Below are positions 1-7,583 of a stretch of DNA of 34,702 nucleotides, in pieces. Location: contig JADLGE010000042.1 in NCBI GenBank assembly GCA_020849475.1, forward strand, positions 1 to 34,702, in the 5' to 3' direction. The DNA comes from Gammaproteobacteria bacterium (GTDB lineage Bacteria; Pseudomonadota; Gammaproteobacteria; Ga0077536). The notes beneath the pieces were generated by a model. That model was not told the DNA's origin, did not search any database, and was given only the letters and a program-made list of their open reading frames with translations. How positions within the stretch are numbered: position 1 is the stretch's first letter; every line of letters starts with the position of its first letter. A program made the position numbers and the translations under genes.

Positions 1-56
1 ACGTCGACGAGACCGAGCATGCGCGAGGATTGATGGACGTAGCGGGCGATTTTCAT
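1..56 (-). CDS. 5' end of a divergent gene, possibly fumarylacetoacetate hydrolase (FAH) family
   Basis: Only the first 18 codons are inside the window; they read MKIARYVHQSSRMLGLVD on the minus strand. The pattern 'M-K-hydrophobic-A-R-(Y/F) ... (L/G)-G-hydrophobic-V-D' is the usual beginning of FAH-family hydrolases, isomerases and decarboxylases of aromatic meta-cleavage pathways (known for the family). The gene points away from the monooxygenase operon and would share its control region, which fits a pathway role. No strong Shine-Dalgarno is visible. With so few residues the family call is tentative, and the gene could be something else. Confidence 0.4.
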   Translation of the reverse strand, partial: MKIARYVHQSSRMLGLVD

Positions 57-128
57 GACGAAGCTTGTGCCTGTGGGGTTGAGATTGAGCGCGTCTGGCG
101 CCGAAGGCCTGGGCAATGTCGGGGCGCG

Positions 129-144
129 TTGACCAATTGGTCAA
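129..144. promoter_or_regulatory. Perfect 16-bp palindrome, candidate operator (site 1)
   Basis: TTGACCAATTGGTCAA is its own reverse complement. It lies between two divergent genes, and its 13-base core GACCAATTGGTCA recurs with one change at 217-229. Repeated palindromes at a divergent promoter are typical binding sites for a dimeric repressor. The regulator is unknown, but the GntR fragment next to it makes that family a reasonable candidate. The role is inferred from symmetry, repetition and position. Confidence 0.5.
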
Positions 145-216
145 ACCGATCTCGAGTGCCGAACTCGGCATTGGAAAGTATTTTGCGCGTCAACTGTCGT
201 CAAGTCTTAACCTTCA

Positions 217-229
217 GACCAATGGGTCA
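217..229. promoter_or_regulatory. Second, imperfect copy of the palindrome (site 2)
   Basis: GACCAATGGGTCA matches the core of site 1 at 12 of 13 positions. The two sites start 86 bases apart, about eight helical turns, which would allow binding on the same face or a DNA loop. The site overlaps the first codon of the GntR-like fragment. Confidence 0.42.
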
Positions 230-353
230 GGCTGCGGGCGCCCTCGCCGTCTTCATTGAAGCGCAGCTGGCCAGCGGCGCCTGGCCCATCGCCATGAAGC
301 TGCCCGCAGGACGCGAGCTCGGTGCGCTGGTGGCAGCGCGTAACAGGCATTAG
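222..353 (+). pseudogene. Decayed N-terminal fragment of a GntR-family regulator
   Basis: From the ATG at 222 the frame contains FIEAQLASGAWPIAMKLPAG followed by RELGALVAARNRH and a stop. This resembles the start of a GntR winged helix: 'I..qI..G.w..G.kLP.eReLa..lgvSR..V'. The recognition helix and the whole effector domain are missing. Translating the other two frames downstream did not restore the motif. It is either a regulator broken by frameshift and deletion or a chance similarity. Only about 43 residues support the call. Confidence 0.42.
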
Positions 354-451
354 CGCGAGAGGTCGGCACGGATGCCGTGCTATTCCCGCTGTGCGGTGAT
401 TGGTGTAGCGTTCCGGGCACGAATCCAATCGATACGACAGCGACGTCATTC

Positions 452-1708
452 ATGGGCAAACCCGACATTCTCATCGCCGGCGGCGGCATCGCCGGCCTGA
501 CCCTCGCCCTCGCATTACATGAAGCGGGCTATCAACCGCGCGTATTCGAAGCAGTGGCCAACCTCGCGGAACTTGGCGTCGGCATCAATGTGCTGCCCCA
601 TGCCGCCAAGGAGTACGAGCGCCTGGGTGTGCTCGATGCGCTGCTCGCCGAAGGCGTCGAGCTTGAACGCTATATGTGGTTCAACCGTCATGGTCAGGAG
701 ATCTGGAGCGAGACGCGCGGCCGCAAGGCCGGCTATCAATGGCCGCAGGTGTCCATCCATCGCGGCAGCTTTCACCGGGTATTGACCGACGCGGTGCGCG
801 CGCGCCTCGGCGATGACGCCATCGTGCTCGATCATCAACTCACCGGCTACACCGAGAGCCCGCACAAGGTCAGCGCCCAGTTCGTCAGCCGCAGCAGCGG
901 CGCGCGACGCGACGCCGTCGAATGCGACGTCCTGATCGGCGCCGACGGCATTCATTCGACGCTGCGTCGTGGCTTTTATCCCGATGAAGGCGCGCCGCGC
1001 TGGGCCGGCAACATGATGTGGCGCATGACGGTCGATTTACCCGCGCCCATCCTCGGTGGCAGCACCATGTTCTCGGCCGGCACCGGCGAATGCAAAGTGG
1101 TCGGCTATGAGATCTCGGCTGCCGCCAAACGCCAGGGTCGCTCGCTGTTCAACTGGATAGCCGAGGTCAAACTGGGCGAGGACGGCGCCACACCGCCGGA
1201 GCGCGAGGACTGGAACCGCGTCGCCGGCGTCGATGAATTCATCGACTACTTTCGTGATTTCAAATTCGACTGGCTGGATGTGCCGGCCCTGGCGCGCGCC
1301 TCGGGCCAGGCTTTCGCATTTCCCATGGTCGACCGCGATCCCTTGCCGCGCTGGACCCGCGGTCGAGTGACCCTGCTCGGCGACGCCGCGCATCCGATGT
1401 GGCCGATAGGTTCCAACGGCGCCTCGCAGGGCGTGCTCGACTGTCGCGCGCTGGTCGACGCCCTGCAGAACTACGCAGACGCGCGCGAAGCCTTGCTTGC
1501 CTATGAGGCGGTGCGTCTGCCGGCCACCGCCGCCGTGGTCACCGCCAACCGCAGCCGCGCCCACGACGAGGTGCTCGATCTCTGCGAAGCCCGCGCACCG
1601 CAGGGTTTCAGCGACGCGCGCGCGGTCTTGAGCGCCGAAGAAATAGAAGCAAGTCTTGCGCGTTACAAACAGACCGCGCAGTTCGACAAGCGACAGTTGC
1701 AGGCGTGA
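452..1708 (+). CDS. PhzS-like FAD-dependent aromatic monooxygenase
   Basis: This is a 418-residue group A flavin monooxygenase. Visible motifs are the FAD dinucleotide fold ILIAGGGIAGL at residues 6-16, the DG motif IGADGIHSTLR around 162-172, and the GD motif LLGDAAHPMWPIG around 308-320. The stretches LGVGIN, PQVSIHRG and FPMVDRDPLP strongly recall PhzS, which hydroxylates an aromatic carboxylate with loss of CO2 (known for PhzS). The start at 452 places the FAD motif at the usual distance; the frame is open further upstream, but that part has no family character. No clear Shine-Dalgarno precedes it. It is the first gene of a four-gene run with amnD, amnB and amnA, so it plausibly supplies the ortho-aminophenol substrate (inference). 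Salicylate- or nicotinate-type hydroxylation is the alternative. Confidence 0.85.
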   Translation: MGKPDILIAGGGIAGLTLALALHEAGYQPRVFEAVANLAELGVGINVLPHAAKEYERLGVLDALLAEGVELERYMWFNRHGQEIWSETRGRKAGYQWPQVSIHRGSFHRVLTDAVRARLGDDAIVLDHQLTGYTESPHKVSAQFVSRSSGARRDAVECDVLIGADGIHSTLRRGFYPDEGAPRWAGNMMWRMTVDLPAPILGGSTMFSAGTGECKVVGYEISAAAKRQGRSLFNWIAEVKLGEDGATPPEREDWNRVAGVDEFIDYFRDFKFDWLDVPALARASGQAFAFPMVDRDPLPRWTRGRVTLLGDAAHPMWPIGSNGASQGVLDCRALVDALQNYADAREALLAYEAVRLPATAAVVTANRSRAHDEVLDLCEARAPQGFSDARAVLSAEEIEASLARYKQTAQFDKRQLQA

Positions 1709-1789
1709 TGGCGCACGCAGCGCGGTGATTTTTTCGGCTTGAATGGGCTAATGAATTCTCTCCCACAGGACATCGGCGGGACCAAGACA

Positions 1790-2209
1790 ATGAGCACCGA
1801 CAGCATCGTTCTCGCCGACAAGGCCACGCCGCGCGGCAAATATCCCCACGCCAAGCGCGTTGGTGACTTCATCTTCGTATCCGGCACGAGTTCACGGCGC
1901 GCCGACAACAGCATTGCCGGCGCGAGCGTCGATGCGATGGGCACCAGCGCCTTGGACATCCGCGTCCAGACCCGCGCCGTGCTCGACAACATCGACGCCA
2001 TCCTGTCGAAATTCAACGCCGGCCTCGCCGACGTGGTCGAAGTCACGAGCTTCCTGGTCAACATGAATGATTTTGGCGGCTACAACGAAGTCTATGGCGA
2101 GTACTTCGATTTCGATGGACCGGCGCGCACCACGGTCGCGGTGCATCAACTGCCGCATCCGCACCTGCTGATTGAAATCAAGGCCGTGGCTTTCAAGCCA
2201 CACAGCTGA
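1790..2209 (+). CDS. amnD: 2-aminomuconate deaminase-like RidA-family protein
   Basis: This 139-residue protein spans a single RidA/YjgF domain. The stretches [45 protein letters not shown] and [15 protein letters not shown] match my memory of bacterial 2-aminomuconate deaminases (AmnD/NbaF). These remove ammonia from 2-aminomuconate to give 4-oxalocrotonate. The ATG at 1790 is chosen over the upstream one at 1739 because it starts at the domain and follows a weak GGCGGGA. The gene lies 12 bases before amnB, so the two are probably translated from one message. Generic RidA imine deaminase activity is the alternative, but the dioxygenase neighbours argue for the aminomuconate role. Confidence 0.8.
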   Translation: MSTDSIVLADKATPRGKYPHAKRVGDFIFVSGTSSRRADNSIAGASVDAMGTSALDIRVQTRAVLDNIDAILSKFNAGLADVVEVTSFLVNMNDFGGYNEVYGEYFDFDGPARTTVAVHQLPHPHLLIEIKAVAFKPHS

Positions 2210-3127
<918 letters not shown>

Positions 3128-3152
3128 ATCTGAAAGCCCAAGGAATTCCCCC

Positions 3153-3968
3153 ATGACCATCGTCGCCGCCCTGCTCGTGCCCGGCTCACCCTTGCCGCAA
3201 GTGGCACGCGACAATCCGCCGTGGGGCGCGCTGGCGGATGCGCTGGAAGCCGCCGGCGCGGCGCTCGCCAAGGCGGCGCCCGATACTTTGGTCATTTACT
3301 CCACGCAGTGGTTGGCGGTGCTGGACGAGCTGTGGTTGACGCGCGCGCGCATGCAGGGCGAACACGTCGATGACAATTGGCATGAATACGGCGCGCTGCC
3401 CTACGACATTCGCATCGACACCCAACTGACCCAAGCCATCGTGGCCGCCACACCGGCCGTTGGTGTGCGCTCCAAGGGCGTCGACTACGATGGCTTTCCG
3501 CTCGACACCGGCACCATCGTCGCCAGCAATTTTCTCAACCCCGATGGGCGCGCCGCCCTGGCGGTGGCCGCCAACAATCTCTATCACGACTGGCAGACCA
3601 CCGAACAACTCGGACGCGTGGCGGCGCAACAAGCGCAAGCGTTAGGCCGTCGTATCGCGGTGGTCGGCGTCGGCGGTTTGTCTGGCTCATTCTTTCGGCA
3701 CGGCATCGACATTGCGACCGATCACATTGCCAATCCGCAAGAGGATGCCTGGAATCGGCGCATGCTGAGCCTGCTCGAGCAGGGGGACGTGACGGCGTTT
3801 CGTGCCGCCTGCCCGGACTACGCGCGCGAAGCGCGGGTCGACATGGGCTTCAAGCACTGCGCCTTCGTGATGGGCGCGCTGGACTGGCGTGTGGGCGGTG
3901 CAACCGTCCACGGCTATGGGCCTTTGTATGGTGCGGGCGGCGCGGTGCTGGAATTCAATTTGACCTGA
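3153..3968 (+). CDS. amnA: 2-aminophenol 1,6-dioxygenase-type, alpha subunit (LigB superfamily)
   Basis: This is a 271-residue partner of the preceding catalytic subunit; the known enzyme is an alpha2-beta2 heterotetramer. Family features are the start MTIVAALLVPGSPLPQ, YSTQWLAVLDELWLTR, GVDYDGFPLDTGTI, VVGVGGLSGSFFRHGID, ARVDMGFKH and the C-terminal YGPLYGAGGAVLEFNL. The alpha subunit is thought to be structural because the iron-binding histidine pair is not conserved. Here the N-terminus has no HPPH motif, in agreement. An AAGGAA Shine-Dalgarno lies just upstream. The gene order beta-alpha is that of the Pseudomonas amnBA genes. No dehydrogenase (AmnC) follows within the window. Confidence 0.86.
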   Translation: MTIVAALLVPGSPLPQVARDNPPWGALADALEAAGAALAKAAPDTLVIYSTQWLAVLDELWLTRARMQGEHVDDNWHEYGALPYDIRIDTQLTQAIVAATPAVGVRSKGVDYDGFPLDTGTIVASNFLNPDGRAALAVAANNLYHDWQTTEQLGRVAAQQAQALGRRIAVVGVGGLSGSFFRHGIDIATDHIANPQEDAWNRRMLSLLEQGDVTAFRAACPDYAREARVDMGFKHCAFVMGALDWRVGGATVHGYGPLYGAGGAVLEFNLT

Positions 3969-4113
3969 GTGCGACGGCGCACGCGAGCTCACAATGTTTT
4001 ACATGAGGGCGAGCTTGGCTGATTGAGTGTCGGCGTCGAATCCCCCTAGACTTCAGGGCAATGCCGTCTATCGCTGCGGCGCTCGCCCTACCGGCCAAGC
4101 ATGGACACCCTTC

Positions 4114-4887
4114 ATGAAAGCAAGAATAAAAGACCTCCCGCGCCTCGCCGCTCTACTGTGCGGCGCCGCGCTCAGCCTGCAGGCGCCCGCCGCCACGCTG
4201 ACTTCCGCCTACGAATTCAACGGCAATCTCAATGACTCGGTGCTGGAAGGCCATGATGATGCGCTGGTGTCCGGCACTCGCGGCTCCGGCAGCGGCACCG
4301 TCACCGCCAGCAATTTCGTTTTCGGCGGCAATCAGGGCGTGACCCTCAGCAATGCACTCGCCGACATCGACAACTACTCGGTTGAGCTCTACTTCAGCTT
4401 TGACGCCTTGGGCCAGGACAACAACTACCGCAACATTCTCGACCCCGGTCTCGCGCGCGACGACCGCAGTCTCTATGCGCGCGGCGACGAGCGCGTGCAC
4501 TTCTACAACGGGCCGGTGTCCGCACCCGACGTACTGGTGCAGGGCGCGCTCAATCACCTGGTGTTCACGCGCGCCACGAGCGGCATCCAGGTATTCGTCA
4601 ATGGCGCCCTGGTGCTGAGCGACAACAGTCCCACCACCATCGCGGTATCACAGGCCAGCGACAACGTCCTGCATGTGTTCGAAGACGATGCCGGCGAAGT
4701 CGCGCCCGGCACCCTCGAATACCTGCGGCTCTACAACGGTGTGCTGGATGCTGGCGAAGTGAGCACGCTGTACAGCCGGCGCGATCAGGCGCTGGACGTG
4801 AGCGCGGTGCCGGTGCCGGCGAGCCTGCCGCTGCTGGTGTCGGCCCTGGGTGTGATTGCCGCACGTCGCAGGATGAAATCCGCCTGA
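4114..4887 (+). CDS. Secreted LamG-like protein with VPLPA/PEP-CTERM sorting tail
   Basis: This is a 257-residue exported protein. Residues 1-27 form a signal peptide: basic start MKARIKDLPR, a hydrophobic stretch, then APAA before the mature chain. The body resembles a concanavalin/LamG jelly roll: AYEFNGNLNDS near the start, VELYFSFDA, LVFTRATSGIQVFVNGAL, and EYLRLYNGVLDAGEVSTLY near the end. The C-terminal 26 residues (about 232-257) have the tripartite exosortase layout: VPVPASLPLL, a hydrophobic helix, then ARRR. Such proteins are processed by exosortase and often join extracellular polymers (family knowledge). The ATG at 4114 was chosen because it begins the signal peptide; an upstream in-frame start at 4027 would bury it. 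The ligand is unknown. Confidence 0.78.
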   Translation: MKARIKDLPRLAALLCGAALSLQAPAATLTSAYEFNGNLNDSVLEGHDDALVSGTRGSGSGTVTASNFVFGGNQGVTLSNALADIDNYSVELYFSFDALGQDNNYRNILDPGLARDDRSLYARGDERVHFYNGPVSAPDVLVQGALNHLVFTRATSGIQVFVNGALVLSDNSPTTIAVSQASDNVLHVFEDDAGEVAPGTLEYLRLYNGVLDAGEVSTLYSRRDQALDVSAVPVPASLPLLVSALGVIAARRRMKSA

Positions 4888-4899
4888 CGTTGTCGCGTG

Positions 4900-4927
4900 G
4901 CGGTGCGGCGCTGTGGCGTCGCACCGC
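4900..4927. terminator. GC hairpin between convergent genes
   Basis: GCGGTGCG at 4900-4907 pairs with CGCACCGC at 4920-4927 around a 12-base loop. It sits between the stop codons of the secreted-protein gene and the crotonase gene. No T-run follows on either strand, so termination is inferred from position and symmetry only. Confidence 0.4.
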
Positions 4928-4960
4928 AGCGCCCCTCCCAAAACATCTTCTGTTCTAACT

Positions 4961-5761
4961 TCAGCGTGAGCGCGCGCCACGAAAATCAGGCGCTCGCTTT
5001 TGCATGAAGGCATCGATGGCCTCGCGATGCTCGGGTGAGCGGTAGCAGCGCTCGAGCGCGGCGAATTCACGACGCAGAACGAGATCAATATCACCCTCAG
5101 CGGCATTCAGCGTCAGCAGGCGCTTGGCCTCGAGCGTGGCCGCCTGCGGATTCTCTCCCATGGCGCGCGCCAGGGCCTGGGCGTTTTCGAGCAGCGATTC
5201 CGGGGAAGTCACGCCCTCGATGAGCCGCAATGACTGGGCTTCGAGCGCGGATACAGTGCGGCCGGTCAAGATCAGATTGGAGGCCGCGCCAAAACCGCAG
5301 CGCTGCGCCACGTAATGCGAGCTTGCGAGTTCCGGCACCAGGCCGAGTTTGACGAAGCGCAAAGACAGCGTGGCGTTATCGGCGGCGAGAATCTGATCCA
5401 TGGCAAGCACCTGCGACAAGCCCACGCCGATGGCGGCGCCGTTGATGGCGGCCACGGTCGGCTTGGAGCGACGCAGCAGGGCCACCCAATCCTCGGTGCG
5501 CGCTTCGTGCCTGAACGGCGGCGTCTGCGTGGACTGCGCATCGAACACCAGGGAAATATCGGCGCCGGCGCAGAAGGCGCGGCCGGCGCCAGTCACCACC
5601 AACGCATCGACTTGCGGGTCATCGTTGGCGGCGACGATGGCGGCGCGCAGTTCGGCGCCCATCTGGTAGGTCCAGGCGTTGAGTTTGTCCGGGCGATTGA
5701 GCGTGATGGTGAGCACGCCGTCGGCCAGCGCGGTGAGTATCGTTTCGAAATGCTGAGTCAT
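4961..5761 (-). CDS. Crotonase-family protein, enoyl-CoA isomerase-like
   Basis: This is a 266-residue enoyl-CoA hydratase/isomerase superfamily member. The fold is shown by LTITLNRPDKLNAW, the oxyanion-hole segment GRAFCAGADIS (about 60-70) and INGAAIGVGLS (about 106-116). Both glutamates needed for water addition are replaced: position 116 is Ser and position 136 is Phe. A glutamate is present in LVPELAS (E144), where delta3-delta2-enoyl-CoA isomerases carry their catalytic acid. The sequence therefore points to double-bond isomerisation rather than hydration (inference). It is transcribed divergently from the ABC exporter and ends against the secreted-protein gene. No good Shine-Dalgarno is seen before the ATG. 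Confidence 0.75.
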   Translation of the reverse strand: MTQHFETILTALADGVLTITLNRPDKLNAWTYQMGAELRAAIVAANDDPQVDALVVTGAGRAFCAGADISLVFDAQSTQTPPFRHEARTEDWVALLRRSKPTVAAINGAAIGVGLSQVLAMDQILAADNATLSLRFVKLGLVPELASSHYVAQRCGFGAASNLILTGRTVSALEAQSLRLIEGVTSPESLLENAQALARAMGENPQAATLEAKRLLTLNAAEGDIDLVLRREFAALERCYRSPEHREAIDAFMQKRAPDFRGARSR

Positions 5762-5790
5762 GGCGTCATGTGGCTTTTCATGTGAAGCCG

Positions 5791-5796
5791 ACTATA
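5791..5796 (-). promoter_or_regulatory. Candidate -10 box for the isomerase-like gene
   Basis: On the minus strand TATAGT matches the sigma70 -10 consensus at five of six positions. It lies 29 bases before the ATG at 5761. The palindrome TGATCGATCA at 5799-5808 lies directly upstream in the spacer, where a bound protein could block the polymerase. No convincing -35 is visible. Confidence 0.3.
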
Positions 5797-5835
5797 GGTG
5801 ATCGATCATCGGTAGGCGAATCGATATCGACACCC

Positions 5836-5841
5836 TAGAAT
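5836..5841 (+). promoter_or_regulatory. Candidate -10 box giving a leaderless yadG transcript
   Basis: TAGAAT matches the -10 consensus at five of six positions and ends seven bases before the ATG at 5849. Transcription would then start at or next to the A of the start codon. There is no Shine-Dalgarno before this ATG, which agrees with a leaderless message. A -35 box is not evident. Confidence 0.32.
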
Positions 5842-5848
5842 TGCGCGC

Positions 5849-6787
5849 ATGAGCACCGTCCTCGATATCCGCAACGTCTCCAAGACCTATGCGTCGGGCG
5901 TCAGCGCCTTGCAGCCCATCAATCTCGCCATCGAAGAAGGCGAGATTTTCGCGCTGCTCGGGCCCAATGGCGCCGGCAAGACCACACTCATCAGCATCAT
6001 CTGCGGCATCGTCACGCCGACCGCCGGCACCGTGGTGGCGGGCGGCTACGATGTACAGCGCGACTACCGCGGCGCGCGCAGCCTGATTGGACTCGTGCCC
6101 CAGGAACTGGCGACCGATGCCTACGAAACCGTGTGGGCGACGGTCAGCTACAGCCGTGGTCTGTTCGGGCGCGCGCCGGATGCCGGCTATATCGAAAAAA
6201 TGCTGCGTGCACTGTCGCTGTGGGACAAGCGCGATGCACGCATTCGCACCCTGTCGGGCGGCATGAAGCGCCGCGTGATGATAGCCAAGGCGCTGTCCCA
6301 CGAGCCGCGCATCCTGTTCCTCGATGAGCCCACCGCCGGTGTCGACGTCGAACTCAGGCGTGACATGTGGGCGCTGGTGCGCGAACTGCGCGAGCAGGGC
6401 GTGACCATCATCCTCACCACCCATTACATCGAAGAGGCCGAGGAAATGGCGGACCGCGTTGGCGTCATCAATCATGGCCGATTGATGCTGGTCGAAGACA
6501 AGCACACGCTCATGAAAAAGCTCGGGCAGAAACGCCTGAAACTCAATCTGCATCAGCCGCTCGACAGCGTGCCGGCGGCGCTGGCGGCGTGGCGCCTGAC
6601 GCTCGAAGCCGAAGGACACGAACTGCACTACCTGTTCGACACCCGCGCCGAGCACAGCGACGTGCCGGCCCTGCTGCGCGCGCTGGACGAACTCGGCATC
6701 GCCTTCAAGGATCTGAACACAGAGCAGAGCTCACTGGAGGATATCTTCGTCGGCCTGGTCAGCGGTGAACGGGAGCGCGTGGCATGA
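5849..6787 (+). CDS. yadG: ABC exporter ATP-binding protein (YadG type)
   Basis: This 312-residue cytoplasmic ATPase drives the membrane partner encoded next. Visible motifs are Walker A GPNGAGKT (38-45), the Q-loop VPQE (Q85), the signature LSGGMKRR (135-142), Walker [13 protein letters not shown] (155-166) and the H-loop H192. The C-terminal hundred residues form the extra domain common in drug, antibiotic and polysaccharide exporters of the NodI/DrrA/YadG group. The gene overlaps the permease gene by four bases (ATGA), implying translational coupling. The exported compound is unknown. The neighbouring genes do not settle it, although export of a toxic aromatic intermediate is possible. Confidence 0.88.
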   Translation: MSTVLDIRNVSKTYASGVSALQPINLAIEEGEIFALLGPNGAGKTTLISIICGIVTPTAGTVVAGGYDVQRDYRGARSLIGLVPQELATDAYETVWATVSYSRGLFGRAPDAGYIEKMLRALSLWDKRDARIRTLSGGMKRRVMIAKALSHEPRILFLDEPTAGVDVELRRDMWALVRELREQGVTIILTTHYIEEAEEMADRVGVINHGRLMLVEDKHTLMKKLGQKRLKLNLHQPLDSVPAALAAWRLTLEAEGHELHYLFDTRAEHSDVPALLRALDELGIAFKDLNTEQSSLEDIFVGLVSGERERVA

Positions 6788-7560
6788 ACACACCACGCTT
6801 CAACTACCACGGCGTGTGGGCCATCTACCAGTTCGAAATTGCGCGCACGCTGCGCACTTTGCTGCAGAGCATCGCCACGCCGGTCATCACCACCTCGCTG
6901 TACTTCGTGGTGTTCGGCTCGGCCATCGGCTCGCGCATGAGCAATATCGACGGCGTGCCGTATGGCGCGTTCATCGTGCCGGGCCTCATGATGCTGGCAG
7001 TGCTGACGGAAAGCATTTCCAATTCGTCGTTCGCCATCTACCTGCCGAAGTTCACCGGCACCATCTATGAATTGCTGTCGGCGCCGGTGTCACCTTTTGA
7101 AGTGGTGCTCGCCTATGTCGGCGCCGCCACCACCAAGTCCGTGGTGCTGGGCTTGCTCATCCTCGCCACCGCTTCGATGTTCGTGCCGCTGCAGATCCTG
7201 CATCCGTGGTGGATGCTGAGCTTCCTGGTGCTGACGGCCTTGAGCTTCTGCCTTTTCGGTTTCGTCATCGGCATCTGGGCCAACGGCTGGGAACAACTGC
7301 AGTTCATTCCCATGCTGGTGGTCACGCCCCTGACTTTTCTCGGCGGCACTTTCTATTCCATCTCCATGCTGCCACCCATGTGGCAGAAGCTCGCGCTGTT
7401 CAACCCGGTGGTCTACCTCATCAGCGGCTTTCGCTGGAGTTTCAACGGCCGCGCCGACGTGGCGATAGAGATCAGCCTGGCCTTCATCGCCGGCTTCTTC
7501 CTGCTGTGTCTCGCCATGGTGTGGTGGATCTTCCGTAGCGGCTATCGGCTCAAGGCCTGA
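6784..7560 (+). CDS. yadH: ABC-2 type exporter permease (YadH type)
   Basis: This 258-residue inner-membrane protein has about six hydrophobic segments. It belongs to the ABC-2 family shared with NodJ and YadH. Family marks are [49 protein letters not shown] and [12 protein letters not shown]; the last two are the hallmark of the fifth membrane segment region. It would form the export channel with the ATPase upstream. The start overlaps the yadG stop. Downstream, the stop codon is followed by a palindrome that also abuts the stop of the convergent Baeyer-Villiger gene. The substrate is not predictable from sequence. Confidence 0.88.
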   Translation: MNTPRFNYHGVWAIYQFEIARTLRTLLQSIATPVITTSLYFVVFGSAIGSRMSNIDGVPYGAFIVPGLMMLAVLTESISNSSFAIYLPKFTGTIYELLSAPVSPFEVVLAYVGAATTKSVVLGLLILATASMFVPLQILHPWWMLSFLVLTALSFCLFGFVIGIWANGWEQLQFIPMLVVTPLTFLGGTFYSISMLPPMWQKLALFNPVVYLISGFRWSFNGRADVAIEISLAFIAGFFLLCLAMVWWIFRSGYRLKA

Positions 7561-7569
7561 GGCCGCGCG

Positions 7570-7583
7570 GAGTGGCGCCACTC
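7570..7583. terminator. Perfect 14-bp palindrome between two convergent stop codons
   Basis: GAGTGGCGCCACTC reads the same on both strands and starts ten bases after the yadH stop. It touches the stop codon of the minus-strand monooxygenase gene. It could serve as a short bidirectional terminator or as a protein site. There is no T-run, and as RNA the innermost pairs could not form. Confidence 0.3.

Larger units (their letters stand above)
57..451. other. Divergent control region with two palindromic sites and a decayed regulator fragment
   Basis: This stretch separates the minus-strand gene that leaves the window from the plus-strand monooxygenase. It holds a perfect 16-base palindrome (129-144), a second near copy (217-229), and a short piece resembling the N-terminus of a GntR regulator (222-353). 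No intact gene is visible. An open frame does run through 30-353, but its first part has no recognisable protein character and it begins inside the divergent gene. Confidence 0.6.

Noticed and set aside
30..221. Upstream part of a plus-strand open frame reaching to 353
   Set aside because: It begins inside the divergent gene, crosses the palindrome and has no recognisable protein character; only the last 43 codons resemble a GntR arm.
515..955. Minus-strand open frame inside the monooxygenase gene
   Set aside because: Long antisense frames are expected in high-GC genes; no family character and no ribosome site.
5772..5789. GGCTTTTCATGTGAAGCC, imperfect inverted repeat before the isomerase-like gene
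   Set aside because: Two mismatches and a central ATG-like core; too weak to call next to the better palindrome at 5799-5808.
5792..6655. 287-codon minus-strand frame opposite yadG
   Set aside because: It is the antisense of a clear ABC ATPase with all motifs; the translated sequence is rich in H, R and A with no domain.
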